From Teratosphaeria epicoccoides (taxonomy: Eukaryota > Ascomycota > Dothideomycetes > Mycosphaerellales > Teratosphaeriaceae), in the NCBI GenBank assembly GCA_021401465.1, contig JADDMT010000080.1, forward strand, positions 62,001-126,000: 64,000 nucleotides of DNA. Reading direction: 5' to 3'. Made by a program: the position numbers and the translations under genes. Positions 32,750 to 43,735 of this stretch are shown here, in pieces (position 1 is the first letter of the stretch; each line of letters starts with the position of its first letter). The notes below the pieces were generated by a model. That model made no database searches and was not told where the DNA came from. It saw nothing but the letters and a program-made list of their open reading frames with translations.

Positions 32750-33338
32750 GGCTGGTTGGAGAAGATTGACTGGAGCTCGTACAGGCGCATCGGAGCCAGT
32801 ATCGCGAGGTGATTAGGCTGGACGGCTGACAGTCCAGCACGCTTGCATTGAAGCTCGTCAACAGTCACTCGTGTCGTCTTCAAGTGAACGAGCGCTTTGT
32901 CAACCTGAGGCATATGTCTGAACCCGAACCAGAAGGAGCGGGCGCCAGTGTACGTACTGTGCGGAGTCTGTAGTCGCGGTCCGTACCGTCACAGAACACG
33001 CCACTGTACGGGACTCGTAAAAATAGGCCTTGGGCATCGGTTTTTGGATCACCATCTTACTTGCGCTTGGACTGTGTCGTAGTGGAGGCTTGCGCTGGAC
33101 GTTGGATCCTTCACACTCTTGGCGGAGCCTGCCTCCCACGCGTGGTCAAATTCTGGTTGAATTCTCAGCCGTCCCAAAGTGCCTCCGGTCCCACCCTCCA
33201 GGCACTGCCGGAGTGCATGCGGAAGTCTTGTTTCCCATACCCTGGACGTGCCCCGGACGTGCCCTCGACGCGCCCTCGTCGTAGGGCTGTAGATGTCACG
33301 GACGTCAGATTTCTGGTGTGACTTGCCTGGTAGGCAAG
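32750..33338. promoter_or_regulatory. Divergent promoter region, Atg18 / TYW4
   Basis: It is 589 bp between two outward-facing starts. No gene is seen. A GC-rich stretch with repeated CGTGCCC-like words lies around 33240-33270. Confidence 0.45.
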
Positions 33339-36300
33339 ATGGCCGCTTCAGACGTCGAGGAAAACGCCGCGCTGGATGCGCAGAAGATCTTGGTAGATAA
33401 TGAGACTATTCAGCTCCACATGAACGGGAATCAGAGGCCCTCCTCCCCGGCACTCAACAAAATCAAGCGGGATGAATTCATAATGGACACGAATAACAGC
33501 AGTATCGTCTCGAAACGCTCAGTCGAGAAGCTTTACTACACAGGACAACCAGAGTACTTCCGCTACTTTGTCAGCAAGTTCAAACGACGATCACCTCTGA
33601 TCAACAGAGGATACTGGCTGCGCATGAAAGCGGTGGAGCATACCGTGTCTCGATTCTTGGCGGAGGTGTCGTCCAAACGCAAGATCGTGGTGAATCTGGG
33701 CTGTGGCTAGTACGCTCGAAGCTTCGAAGACCCTCTTTGAGTGCAAGACTGACTTTGGCAGCGATCCCCTTCCATGGCTGTATCTTGGCACGCAACCGCA
33801 GCTTTGCCAGAACGCCGCATTCGTAGATGTGGATTATCCCGTGCTGATGCACAACAAGCTTGGTGTGATCGAGGCGACAGAACAGTTGCGCGCGCTACTG
33901 CCCAAGTTGACGCGAACCGCCAACGAGACTGGCTTGTTGGCCTCGAGCGACCCGTATGTCGCGATAGGCTGCGACCTCTACCAGCCAGAGGCTCTAGGCA
34001 AACTTCTGCAGGATCATCTGAAGATCGGCGATGCGTCGGTTGCTGTGCTCTTTGTTGCGGAGGTCTCAATCGCGTACATGGAGAAGGAAGGATCGCAACG
34101 TGTGATAGAATGGGCTGCAACATTACCCGATGTGCGATTCTGCCTTTTGGAGCAACATCTTCCAGACGGAGCAGACCATCCGTTCGCGCAGACGATGCTG
34201 GCACATTTCCAGAAGCTGCGCACCCCGCTCCACGCCATAGGGACAATGGGCGACATGAGGCAGCGCTTCACCAGTGGTGGTTGGCCAGATGCTGGCATCG
34301 ACATCCGGTCACTCTGGGAGCTATGGGCTGATCCTACATTCTTGGGCGCCGAACAGAGGCGGTCAGTGGACAATGTGGAACCTTTTGATGAGTGGGAGGA
34401 GTTCGCGTTGTTTGCATCGCATTATTTTTTGCTCTATGCAGAGCGCAGATCAGACCACGACTACGCTCATCAAACATATCGCACGTCGCTGGCGGGCAGT
34501 GCGTCCCGAACATCGATCGCGTCTAGTCCAACGAACAGCGTACACTCGCCGACATTAGACGTGCCGCAGGAGCATCCTCTTCAGGCTCCAGAGCTGCATA
34601 GTGAGGATGTTCCACGCAGGTTTGCAGCAATAGTACCTGCTACGTCGGAGATATCAGAGGGCGAGGCAGTCGGACTGCTGGGTGGGTTGGGCACCAAGGA
34701 GCGACACACTGACTGCGATACATACTCGCGTACCGACGACCTTCTCCCCTTGTCAGGACCACCTTTGCGGTCCGGTATTATGTGTCACACCGTGACAAGG
34801 CTGGGAAGTACTTCAAATTGTCTCATGGCTGGGGGACGAACATCGCCCGACAAAGCCACGGCTGAGTGCTGGCTTCGACAAGACGGGATGTGGCGGAGGG
34901 CGCAGAGCTTACCTGAGGGGCGGTACAGACACTGCGCGGTCCCCTTGCGCCTTCCCACGGAGCCACGAGCTGCTCACACCGTGCTTGTGTTTGGTGGCAA
35001 GACAAGTGATGGCCATGTCCTGGACGAGTGGATCTTGTGGACTGGCGAAAGCGGTTGGCGAACGGTACATGTTGCTGGAGAGGCGCCACCTGCCAGATTC
35101 GGTGGTGCGATGATAACCGACACGCGCGAGGGCGTCTCGGGCGTCCTATCGGGCGGTATGACAGATGCAGGCAAAGTCTTGGCCGACTTCTGGCATTGGC
35201 ATCTCGAGGCCGACATGACGCTTCACTGCCGAAACGTCGCCGCGCGAGCATCAGCCGTCTTGCGGAGCAATGCCGCAATCCTCGGTCGCTTTGGCTGCCA
35301 GTTGGTGCGGACGAACCGTGGAATCCTGATGATAGGAGGCATATGTGGTGGTAAAGTGTTGACACGAGGCGATGAGGTCCTCAACATGAAAACACTACGG
35401 GCCCACCCTATCCGTGGAAAGAGACCGCTTTTCGTTGGATCTTCAGTCACGGACGTTGATGGCGGCATAATCGTGCTGGGGGGAGGCGCGACGTGCTTCT
35501 CGTTCGGCACATATTGGAACAAACCTATGATTTTGACAGACGACCCCGAAGCGTCGCTGAAATGCGGCTGGCATTTGCTGAGCACACAACGACCGGATAC
35601 GGCGATGGGCACTCACGATCTTGTTGATCGATCCGTGGGCCAATCAAATCAGCAAGGCGTACTTGTCAATGGACCAAATGGACACCAGATCACGCCGGCG
35701 GCGGAGAGCACACCACAGTACCGATTGCCAAACCCAATACAGATACCACGCCGGAGCCTTGCGCTTGGCATCGATTTCGAGAGGATCATCGAGGAGGGCA
35801 AGCCTGCTGTGTTTGCCGACGGTGATATCGGGCCTTGCACCACTATGTGGAACAGTCAGTACCTCAAAGAGTCCATTGGCTTTGGTAGCAAGGTCGTCGT
35901 GCATTCCTCGCCGACAGGCAAGATGGACTTTCAGGCGAAGAATTTCGACTACGTGACCATGGATTTTGGGGCTTTCCTGGACGGCTGTCAACGTGGACAG
36001 AACCTATATTTAAGGTCGTTGTCCAAAGACGCACCCAGTGACCAGCCTACAAACCTGGCCGATGACTATCCAGAGATCGCGGCAGACTTCGAGCTCCCAG
36101 GAGAGCTGATACATGTGGTAGAGCACCTACACAGTTCGCCACTGCGCATCTCTGGTCCAGTCACGATGTGGCTGCATTACGATGTTATGGCCAACGTGCT
36201 GTGTCAGGTCCGAGGGAGCAAGCGGCTCCTCTTGTATCCGCCGTCTGATGTCAGCTTCTTGGGCTTCGCACCCGGCGCATCGAGTTCCTCCATGGACGTT

Positions 36301-36687
36301 TTCAATGCCGAACCAGCATTCCACAAAGCTCTCTCGCAGACGCACCCCTACGAGGCGGTTCTTCATCCAGGCGACATCATCTTCATACCGCCAATGTGGA
36401 TTCACACGGCCGCGCCCACCGAAGGCATGAGCGTGGCCGTCAACATCTTCTTCCGCAGTCTTCAACAGAACAGCTATGCTGCGGGCAGAGACGTCTACGC
36501 TAATCGCGATCTGGCAGCGTATGAGCGTGGCCGCAAAGACATCGCCCGCATCGTCAAGTCCTTCGAAGACATGCCTGCGGACATTGCGGGGTTCTACCTG
36601 GAGCGGTTGGGCAATGAACTGCTAGAGAAGGCCAAGACCACATCGCATAATGCCCAGCTGCACACGGTGTATGCCGAACTATCGTGA
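33339..36687 (+). CDS. PPM2: tRNA wybutosine-synthesizing protein 4 (leucine carboxyl methyltransferase-like, Kelch, JmjC)
   Basis: Exons 33339-33709 and 33762-36687 with a 52 bp intron; about 1098 residues. The intron interrupts the SAM-binding motif: VVNLGCG joins YDPLPWLYL after splicing, which decided the boundaries. The methyltransferase half ends near residue 340. A Kelch-like propeller follows (HTVLVFGGKTSDG, GILMIGGICGGKV, GGIIVLGGGATCFSFG), then a JmjC-type domain with the iron ligands in WLHYDVMANV (HxD) and PPMWIHTAAP. TYW4 methylates and methoxycarbonylates the wybutosine side chain at position 37 of tRNA-Phe. All three domains and the metal triad are intact. Ppm1 paralogs lack Kelch and JmjC parts, so the identification is secure. 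Confidence 0.95.
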
Positions 36688-38025
36688 TGTGGTTCGGAGA
36701 CATCGTAGATTGCAATCGCGATGAAAAAGTAGCTTGTGCACTTGATGGACCACGGTACGCTGCAGATCGGGCGAGATTATGCTGTCGATCGACGTGCTGA
36801 CGGCTGACAGCTCGAGGAGCTCTCATACACGCTCGGCAGTAAGCCACACAGCGGGAACTATGGATGTATGGGTGCGTGGGGCGGGGTCCGGCGACGTCAA
36901 GATGCAGTAGGGTCGAGTTGCTGTTTGGATCTCTTGTTGACATTTCTCTCCCACGACGTTGACATTGTCAGACACGTCCCTGGCCAGAGCCTCCGCGCGT
37001 ACCATCCGCAGGCGCCATTATGACTGCCGGTGGTAGAAGCTTCCAGCAATGCCGTTGTGCGGGCGGGAGTGCTGCAAACAAAGATAGCGACTATGAAGTG
37101 ATAAATCAGAGCAGTCAAGGTGTCCTTTTTGATCACGGCGTCCACGGTGTCATGTCGCAGTGCGTTGGGAGTGGGTCAGCGAGCGGACAGCTGTGCTCAT
37201 CAACAGCGCTGCGATTGATGAGGCTGGCCGATGGAATCCATGGTGTGGCTGATGGCGCAATCATGGCAAGCTCATCAAACACTTTTCATTGCTTCCCATA
37301 TCTCAAACGCGGGGGATGCAGATAAGAGCGCGGGGATACCCCCGCCGGCGGCCGCTGATGGGCATCTGGGGCCACGCCATCCGACTTGGGCGCTGCGGCA
37401 AGGGTTTGCGGGCTCACGCGTCGACGACGAGCGATTGTTGGACGTGTGGCCCTTCCAAGCTTCCGGCCTCACTCTCCGTCCGCCCTGTCACCGATGTCAT
37501 TCGTCCGGGCCCAAACGCGACCCGAAGCGGCGCAGGGTTCGTGTTTTGGTGGTGGAGAGACTCCCAGTGGAGACTCCAAGAAACGGCGGCTGATCATGCC
37601 GGGCCAAGACGCAGGTGCGCTAGCGTGCCCGGTCGCGGTGGGGTCGAGAGTGGCTGCTGTGAAGGGGTGTGAACGAGTAAAGGTATCCTCACCAGAAGTA
37701 GTTTTGCAGCGTGTCTGGGTGCAGACCTGCATGCCGCGCCCTTCAGACCCGTGATTGCGATCCAGTCTGAAGGCCGAGCACGACATACTGCTGCAAACCT
37801 TCCCTCCCAAAGCGCGTGGTTGCAGGACGGCATTAGCCCTTATCAATCCAAGCGCCGCATTCCTTGGTATCACTTCATAAGACGCGGAAACAACGGTACT
37901 TGGCTGTGTGGACGATCCCGGGCCTGCGTCGCGGCGTCTTTCGTGCTATAACAATTTTGAATCCCACCCAGAGACACTTGGATGCAGACACCAGACTGTC
38001 CGAGCCTCAACCAGCGCCTGATGTG
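36688..38025. other. Intergenic (1.3 kb), no gene recognised
   Basis: The frame of the next gene is open from 37864, but its translation there does not resemble the family. GC-rich frames around 37230-37870 overlap on both strands and look like chance. Confidence 0.45.
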
Positions 38026-40336
38026 ATGGCTACCGTGCTCGCCAGACCCGCGCTGGTGTCAGATCAACGAGCGTCCACTGCTGCAACGACACATCTATCC
38101 ATCAATACATCCCAGTCTGGTATTCCGCGAGCAGTGCCGCACAAGCACCTTCCTTACTGCTCACCGGGACCTCGACCGGCCGCGAGACAGCTTGATACCC
38201 CACCAGCCTCACCAGCATCTGTCAGCCAGCTCGTTGAGACGACGTCGCTGACCTACCCGCCGCAAGCATTCGAGAAGATCAGCCAGGACCCACCAGTCTA
38301 TTCGATCAGCGCGCAGAAGCTCGCGCAGGCGATCGAGCACCTCGCGACGCAGCCCTTGCCAGCGGCTCACCAGGTGTTTCCATGGCTTCACGGCCTGCAT
38401 GCCGAGAATCAGTTGCAACTAGCTTTCTTCACATCGAGGAAGAAAGCATTGAGAAAGACGCCAAAATGCATTCGAGCACTAACGCTCGTGAAGGCAGGTG
38501 GAGATCTGTCTCACAGTCGACTGAAGGGCGCCATTGCACCGGAGGAGGTCTTAGCTCTGGGCCCGGGCCCTAAGAACAAGAAGAGCCAGGAAGCGGCAGA
38601 ATTCCTGGAAGCTGATCCTCGAGAAGGCTTCAGTGTGCGCAATTTTCAGATACAAGCTGCCAAAATGGCAACAGTGAGTGACATTGTGGTGTATTGCGAC
38701 GGACGAACTTCCAAACAGGAAGCGGTGCGATTAGCACGGCAGATTTCGAGGGCACAGGTTGCATGGCAGAAGAAAATGGATGGCGTGATGTGCAGTGCTC
38801 GTTTGTTCAACACGTTTGTCGTGTCCGGTAAGTTGGAGTATTCGTGCTAGCGTGGTTTAGTGGCTGACAAAGTGCAGATGAGTACTCCTTCATCGAGACC
38901 GAGTACCCTGACCTGGTATTGCTGGACTCTGAAGGATGTATTTCCCCCAAAGCGATGGACTTCTTCCATCGAGAGCGTGTAGAGATGTGCTCCATGTCGG
39001 CAGCAGCACAGATCTCGCACAACGTCTGGCTAGGGCCCACTCCGGACCCGACGTTGGGATTGCCCACATTGGAATTCGACATCATGGTCGAGGCTAGCGA
39101 TCTTGCGCAGCTGCCGGATCAGAAGGCTTTCAACCTGCTGGAAGAGCTCCTCGAGCGCAAGGACAACAATGGTCTGTCCAAGGACACGATACCGCAGCTG
39201 GAGTTCCCCGGGTCGGGCGCAATCATGCCGCCGACATGGTCACAAGGTGAGGTCGACGGTCTTTTGGCGACATGCGAGTGGATTTACAGACAGGCGCATG
39301 GCACTCCATCACCATCCCCACCGAGGCGCAGGGATAGCAAATTGTCCCTGGAGCCTGAAATAGACGTGGATGGCGACAGTGCGATGCAAGGTTATGGCCC
39401 GCAACCGTTATGCGGCCGACGCATCCTGCTCCACTGCACAGATGGTTACACCGAGTCGACCTTGTTGGCATTGGCGTATTACATGTACGCGGAATGTGTG
39501 CCAGTCCATGACGCTTGGCTGCAGCTGCACCGCGAGAAAGGTCGCAACTTCTTTGCATACGGATCAGATGTTGCATTGCTGCGAGCAGTGCAGCCGCGCA
39601 TTTTGCAAGCCTCCCCAAAGCACACCGGCGATTTGGAACAGCTTTGTCCAACAGCGCCGAAATGGCTTGAGAAAATGGATGGAAGTCTCCCAAGCCGGAT
39701 ATTGGACTACCTGTACCTCGGCAATCTGGGGCACGCGAATAATCCTGCGCTTCTCAAGGAGCTTGGTATTGCGCGAATCCTGAGTGTCGGAGAGCCGGTG
39801 ACTTGGGGGGAAGAGGCGCTAGAGCAATGGCCGAAGGCGGATCTGCTTTTCGTGGATAAGGTCCAGGATAATGGCGTTGATCCGTTGACGGAAGAATTTC
39901 CACGCTGTCTGGAATTCATTGGTATGCGTTTTCCTGTATTGCTCGCGGTATCGTCAATGCTGATGACACTTACGACAGAGAACGGCAGGAAGCAAGGCAC
40001 AAAGACTTTGGTGCATTGTCGCGTTGGCGTTTCGAGGTCCGCAACGATTTGCATTGCGGAGGTTATGAACGAGCTGGGATTGTCGTTTCCTCGCGCGTAC
40101 TGCTATGTCCGGGCCAGGAGGCTCAATGTTATCATTCAACCTCATCTGAGGTTTTCGTAAGTGTGGCAGCGTAGCCCTTCTCAGATACACCACTGACTGG
40201 CACCAGATACGAACTCCTCAAATGGGAGGAGTTCCAGAGTACGAAGCGCGGTAAGCCCATCCGCCGCGAGCTGGAATGGGCAACCATAGCGCGCGAGATT
40301 GCGGCCATGAACAAGCCATACTCGCGGCAAGGCTGA
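38026..40336 (+). CDS. PPS1: Dual-specificity protein phosphatase Pps1-like
   Basis: Exons 38026-38827, 38878-39921, 39979-40156 and 40207-40336 encode about 717 residues. The catalytic loop VHCRVGVSRSATICIAEVM has the HCx5RS signature, preceded by SRILDYLYLGNLGHANNP, the usual entry of the phosphatase fold. An upstream half-domain (LLHCTDGYTESTLLALAYYM) resembles a second phosphatase-like loop, a trait of the Pps1 family. The C-terminus is SYELLKWEEFQ after splicing. Pps1 in yeasts is a dual-specificity phosphatase linked to S-phase and actin or septum control. Intron 2 (39922-39978) is 57 bp with no stop codon, so its retention would insert 19 residues just before the catalytic domain; I treat it as an intron because FIENGRKQGTKTLVHC then reads as in homologs. 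The start at 38026 (MATVLARP) fits the family. Confidence 0.92.
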
Positions 40337-40921
40337 GCGGCCACAGGCCAGACATGACTGAGGTTCTCCCGGGTTTCTGGAGGGCCGCTTGTGGATGTGG
40401 TGTTACGATATATACGATTTTATGGGTATGTCCGGCACGAGGCGATGGGTTGTAGAAGAGGAATGTCTTTCAATGATGGGCGTACAACACGATGTGTGAG
40501 AGGCGTGCTTTTGGGGCTGGAAAGAAAAAGCCTGCCGGGCGTTTGTTCAGGGCTCGGTCAACGAGTGATGTATATCGTCCATTCTTCACTTGTTGTTTTC
40601 ATAGCCAGGGGTTGTCCGTAAAAAGATAGAGCCTGTTGCCAATCTGTACATCGTACATGTATTCACCTCGAGAGCTTTTTTTTCCCTGCTGGTCCTTCCG
40701 AATTCGGCGCGGGCGGGGCTTGTCGGCCTATCAGCAGCGACATGTGATGGCATGTGCGACTGACTGTTCATGATCAACATCATGTAGCATTATCATTCCG
40801 GAGCTCCACGGCTCACCCAACCCTTCTCCTCTTGCTTCCTCGGAGCGAGTATCATCAAGTAGCTTTGGGAGTATCCAGATTTGACTCTTCCTCTCTTCCG
40901 CATCTATCTCCACGGCCATCA
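40337..40921. other. Intergenic, no gene recognised
   Basis: Contains the amidotransferase promoter; a CT-rich leader (about 40820-40910) precedes the ATG. No supported open frame. Confidence 0.45.
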
Positions 40922-41776
40922 ATGAAATCTCGCATCCGCATCGCTGTCCTCGAATGCGACGAACCGATCGGCAAGACGAAAGAAACGTACGGCGGCTATG
41001 GCAATCTCTTCGCCAAGCTGTTGCGCGCCGGCGCCGACAAGCTCGCAGAGAACGACGGGATCCCGACACCTGAACTGGACATCTCGAAATACGACGTAGT
41101 CAACGCTGAGGTCTACCCGAACCTTGACAGCGTGGACGCCGTGCTTCTGACCGGCAGCAGTACGTCGCTTCGTCTTCTTCTCCTTTCTTCTTGTACACAA
41201 GCCCACAGCTGGAATTGCGGATGCACGTGACTGACATGCAGGCCGCCTTTGCGCGTAGAACACAACTCCTTCGACAACGACCCCTGGATCCTCAAACTCG
41301 TCGACTTCACCCGCGAGATCCTCGACCAGCGCCGCGTCCGCCTCATCGGCGTCTGCTTCGGCCACCAGATCGTCGGACGCGCGCTGGACGTCCGCGTCGA
41401 CCGCGGCGATCGCGGCTGGGAGACTTCCGTCACGCCCGTCACGCTCTCGCCCAAGGGCCGAGAACTGTTCGCCGTGGAGGACTTGGCGATCCATCAGATG
41501 CACAGGGATATCGTGTATGAGTGCCCGAAGGGCGTGGAGGTCTTGGGGTGCAGTCCGAGGTGCGAGGTGCAGGGGATGTATGCGAAGGGGAGGCTGATTA
41601 CGGTGCAAGGGCATCCGGAGTTTGATGGGGAGATCGTGCGGGAGTTGCTGGAGAGTAGGTTTCGGATGGGGATTTTTGATGAGGGGATGTTCCGGGATGG
41701 GGTGGAGAGGGTGGGGAGGCGGCATGATGGGGTTGTGGTGGCGGCGGCTTTTGTTAGGTTTTTGAGGGAGGATTGA
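40922..41776 (+). CDS. Class I glutamine amidotransferase-like protein (GMP-synthase-like domain)
   Basis: Exons 40922-41159 and 41259-41776 (99 bp intron) encode about 251 residues. The start IRIAVLECDEPIGKTKETYG is typical of the fungal stand-alone GATase1 family. Splicing joins LLTGS to KHNSFDNDPWILKL. The nucleophile elbow is GVCFGHQIVGRAL, and the His-Glu part of the triad is in VQGHPEFDGEIV. Family members may hydrolyse glutamine or gamma-glutamyl amides. The S. cerevisiae relatives are poorly characterised, and some family members lie in metabolite clusters. The acceptor at 41258 was chosen because it restores KHNSFD. No synthase domain is attached, so the acceptor substrate is unknown. 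Confidence 0.9.
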
Positions 41777-41933
41777 GGGTGGTGGGGTTAAAAGGGGTTT
41801 CAGAGCTTTGGTCGGCGATGTGGTGAGGGTCACTATTGCTACTGATACAGATAGACCTGAGTGACTGGACACGATGCGCAGCCCGAAGCAGCATGACTGC
41901 ATTCCTGAAACAGAGACTCAGACCGGTCCCAAG

Positions 41934-42004
41934 ATACCGGACCGTTGCCATACCGGACCGTTGCCATACCGAACCGTTGCCATACCGGACCGCTGCCATA
42001 CCGA
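41934..42004. repeat. Tandem repeat, 16-bp unit
   Basis: About four and a half copies of ATACCGGACCGTTGCC run from 41934 to about 42004, with single-base variants in copies 3 and 4. They lie in the gap between the convergent amidotransferase and NIS1-like genes, about 160 bp past the amidotransferase stop. Confidence 0.92.
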
Positions 42005-42138
42005 AGATTACAGAGGCTCTCCCAAAGCTCAACCAAAGCTGAATTATCCAAGCACCTTGCTAACCAAGACCGAATGAGGATAGACCCAGCATTGACACAT
42101 CCACATCCACAGTGACCCGCTCAGTCACCCACCACCTC

Positions 42139-42780
42139 TCAACCAGTCGAATTCGTGACAAACCCACTCAAATCCGTCCTATCCGCCACCGTGACATGAA
42201 CGGTAAAATACGTCAACTGCCCACTGTACCTCGCGCCATAAAACGAAAACAACGCCGCCGTCAACGTCGCAGGCCCCTTGGGGGTATCGGACGGTATGCG
42301 CGTGTAGTGCGTGAGGTTGTACAGCGTGTTCGAGTCGTCCGGGCCGATGGGGCGGGTGCTGAGGAAGGTGCCGAGGGTGGAGGGGTACGAGGTGTTGGTG
42401 GGCCAGATGCCGAAGGAGATGGAGACGTCTTGGACGGATTGGATGTACTGCGGGGGAGGGGGAATGGGGGTTAGTTTGAGTTGGGCGGGAGGGGGATTTT
42501 TTGAGGATTGATGGAGGAGGGGGGGTTTGAGCATGGGGGGAAGTGGGGGGGGAGAGGGGAAATACGTTTTCCGAGAGGATGGTGAGGGTCACTTGGGAGT
42601 CGACGCCGACGGTGGCCGGGGCGGAGAAACCGATGCTGGGCGATATGTCAGATGGTGTTTTTTTGGTTTCTTGTCTTTCAAATTTCCCCTGTACGATGCA
42701 TGTTGTGGCATGACTTACATGCGGGCGGCAGCCAGAGAGGCCAGGGAGATGGCGGAGCCGAGGACTGCTGCGGTATGCAT
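42139..42780 (-). CDS. NIS1-like secreted protein (candidate effector)
   Basis: Exons 42719-42780, 42566-42635 and 42139-42447 encode about 146 residues. The first exon provides a signal peptide (MHTAAVLGSAISLASLAAAR). The mature part has IGFSAPATVGVDSQVTLTI, then ENYIQSVQDVSISFGIWP, YPSTLGTFLS, and GPATLTAALFSFYGARYSG. This order matches what I recall of the NIS1 family, small beta-rich secreted proteins of plant-associated fungi. Colletotrichum NIS1 is described as suppressing pattern-triggered immunity through plant receptor-associated kinases. The protein has no cysteine and two or three N-glycosylation sequons. Intron 2 (118 bp) is a C-rich tract. Whether this copy acts on plants is unknown; NIS1-like genes also occur in saprotrophs. 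Confidence 0.75.
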
Positions 42781-43735
42781 CTTGGCTGCGGCTTTGGGGT
42801 TTCGTTCGCACTAACGAGGAGCAGCGTGATCTTGTTGAAGGATTCAAGATTGCTTGTCGAAAGTGAAGCCAGCACGCAGGTGAAGGCGCTTTCCAGGTTC
42901 CAGGAGAGAGTTACCCAAGTAGATATCGAAATTTCTGAGGTTGGTTGCCCGTGCTTGGAGGCCCTGCTCAATGCGCCACTGAAGGCAGTCGAGTCTCATA
43001 CTGCGTTTCACAGCTCCTCGAGCTCATTCGCCGCCGCCACTCTCCCCAGGTCCCAGGAAAGGTACGGACTCAATTGGCAATTGTTCCGCAGAAGCTGCTA
43101 ATGTGTAATGCAGTACATGAACGTCACGTTGCATCAGCTGCAGTCTTCGGGTTGCTGGGCACGTCAGCACATCGTGTATTCCCGCATTCTGCGACCATAT
43201 GGCCAATTTTGAGGAGCGATGGTAGTGCAGCTCGGCCTCTCTCCTGCGCAGGGCCAAGCGCATGGGAAACATGATGTCTCATGAGGGCTGCCGGGTGTAT
43301 GCCTGTACGAATCAGCTGTACTCAGCGCGCTTCATTTAGACTGTGGAGTAGTGATGTATCAGTTAGTCACGAAGTCACTGGCCCATCAGTGTGACTGCTT
43401 GACGCTGTTGACGTACGACTCAACGCGGCAATTCGCCACTGATGCGCACAGAACTGATCGATCAGTCGACGGGCAGACTGATGGCTCGACGTGGCTGACG
43501 CTGTTAGGGATCAAGAACAACGAGTCATTCACCACCGATGCCCTCGAAGTCCTGATCAAGAATCACGGCGCGGACTGAGCAATTGACGCGCGCAGAATCA
43601 GTGCGTTCGAGCTTCTGCGAAGTCCTGATTACAGCTTACACCGGAGCCGCGCAATGTAATCGAACAAGATCGACGAAGAAAATAGACTCGGTAGGTGCAA
43701 GACATGCTCCAGTACTTGCAACCTGGATCCTAATA
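42781..43735. other. Intergenic (about 1 kb), no gene recognised
   Basis: Only short overlapping frames. It holds the NIS1-like gene promoter on its left side. Confidence 0.45.
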
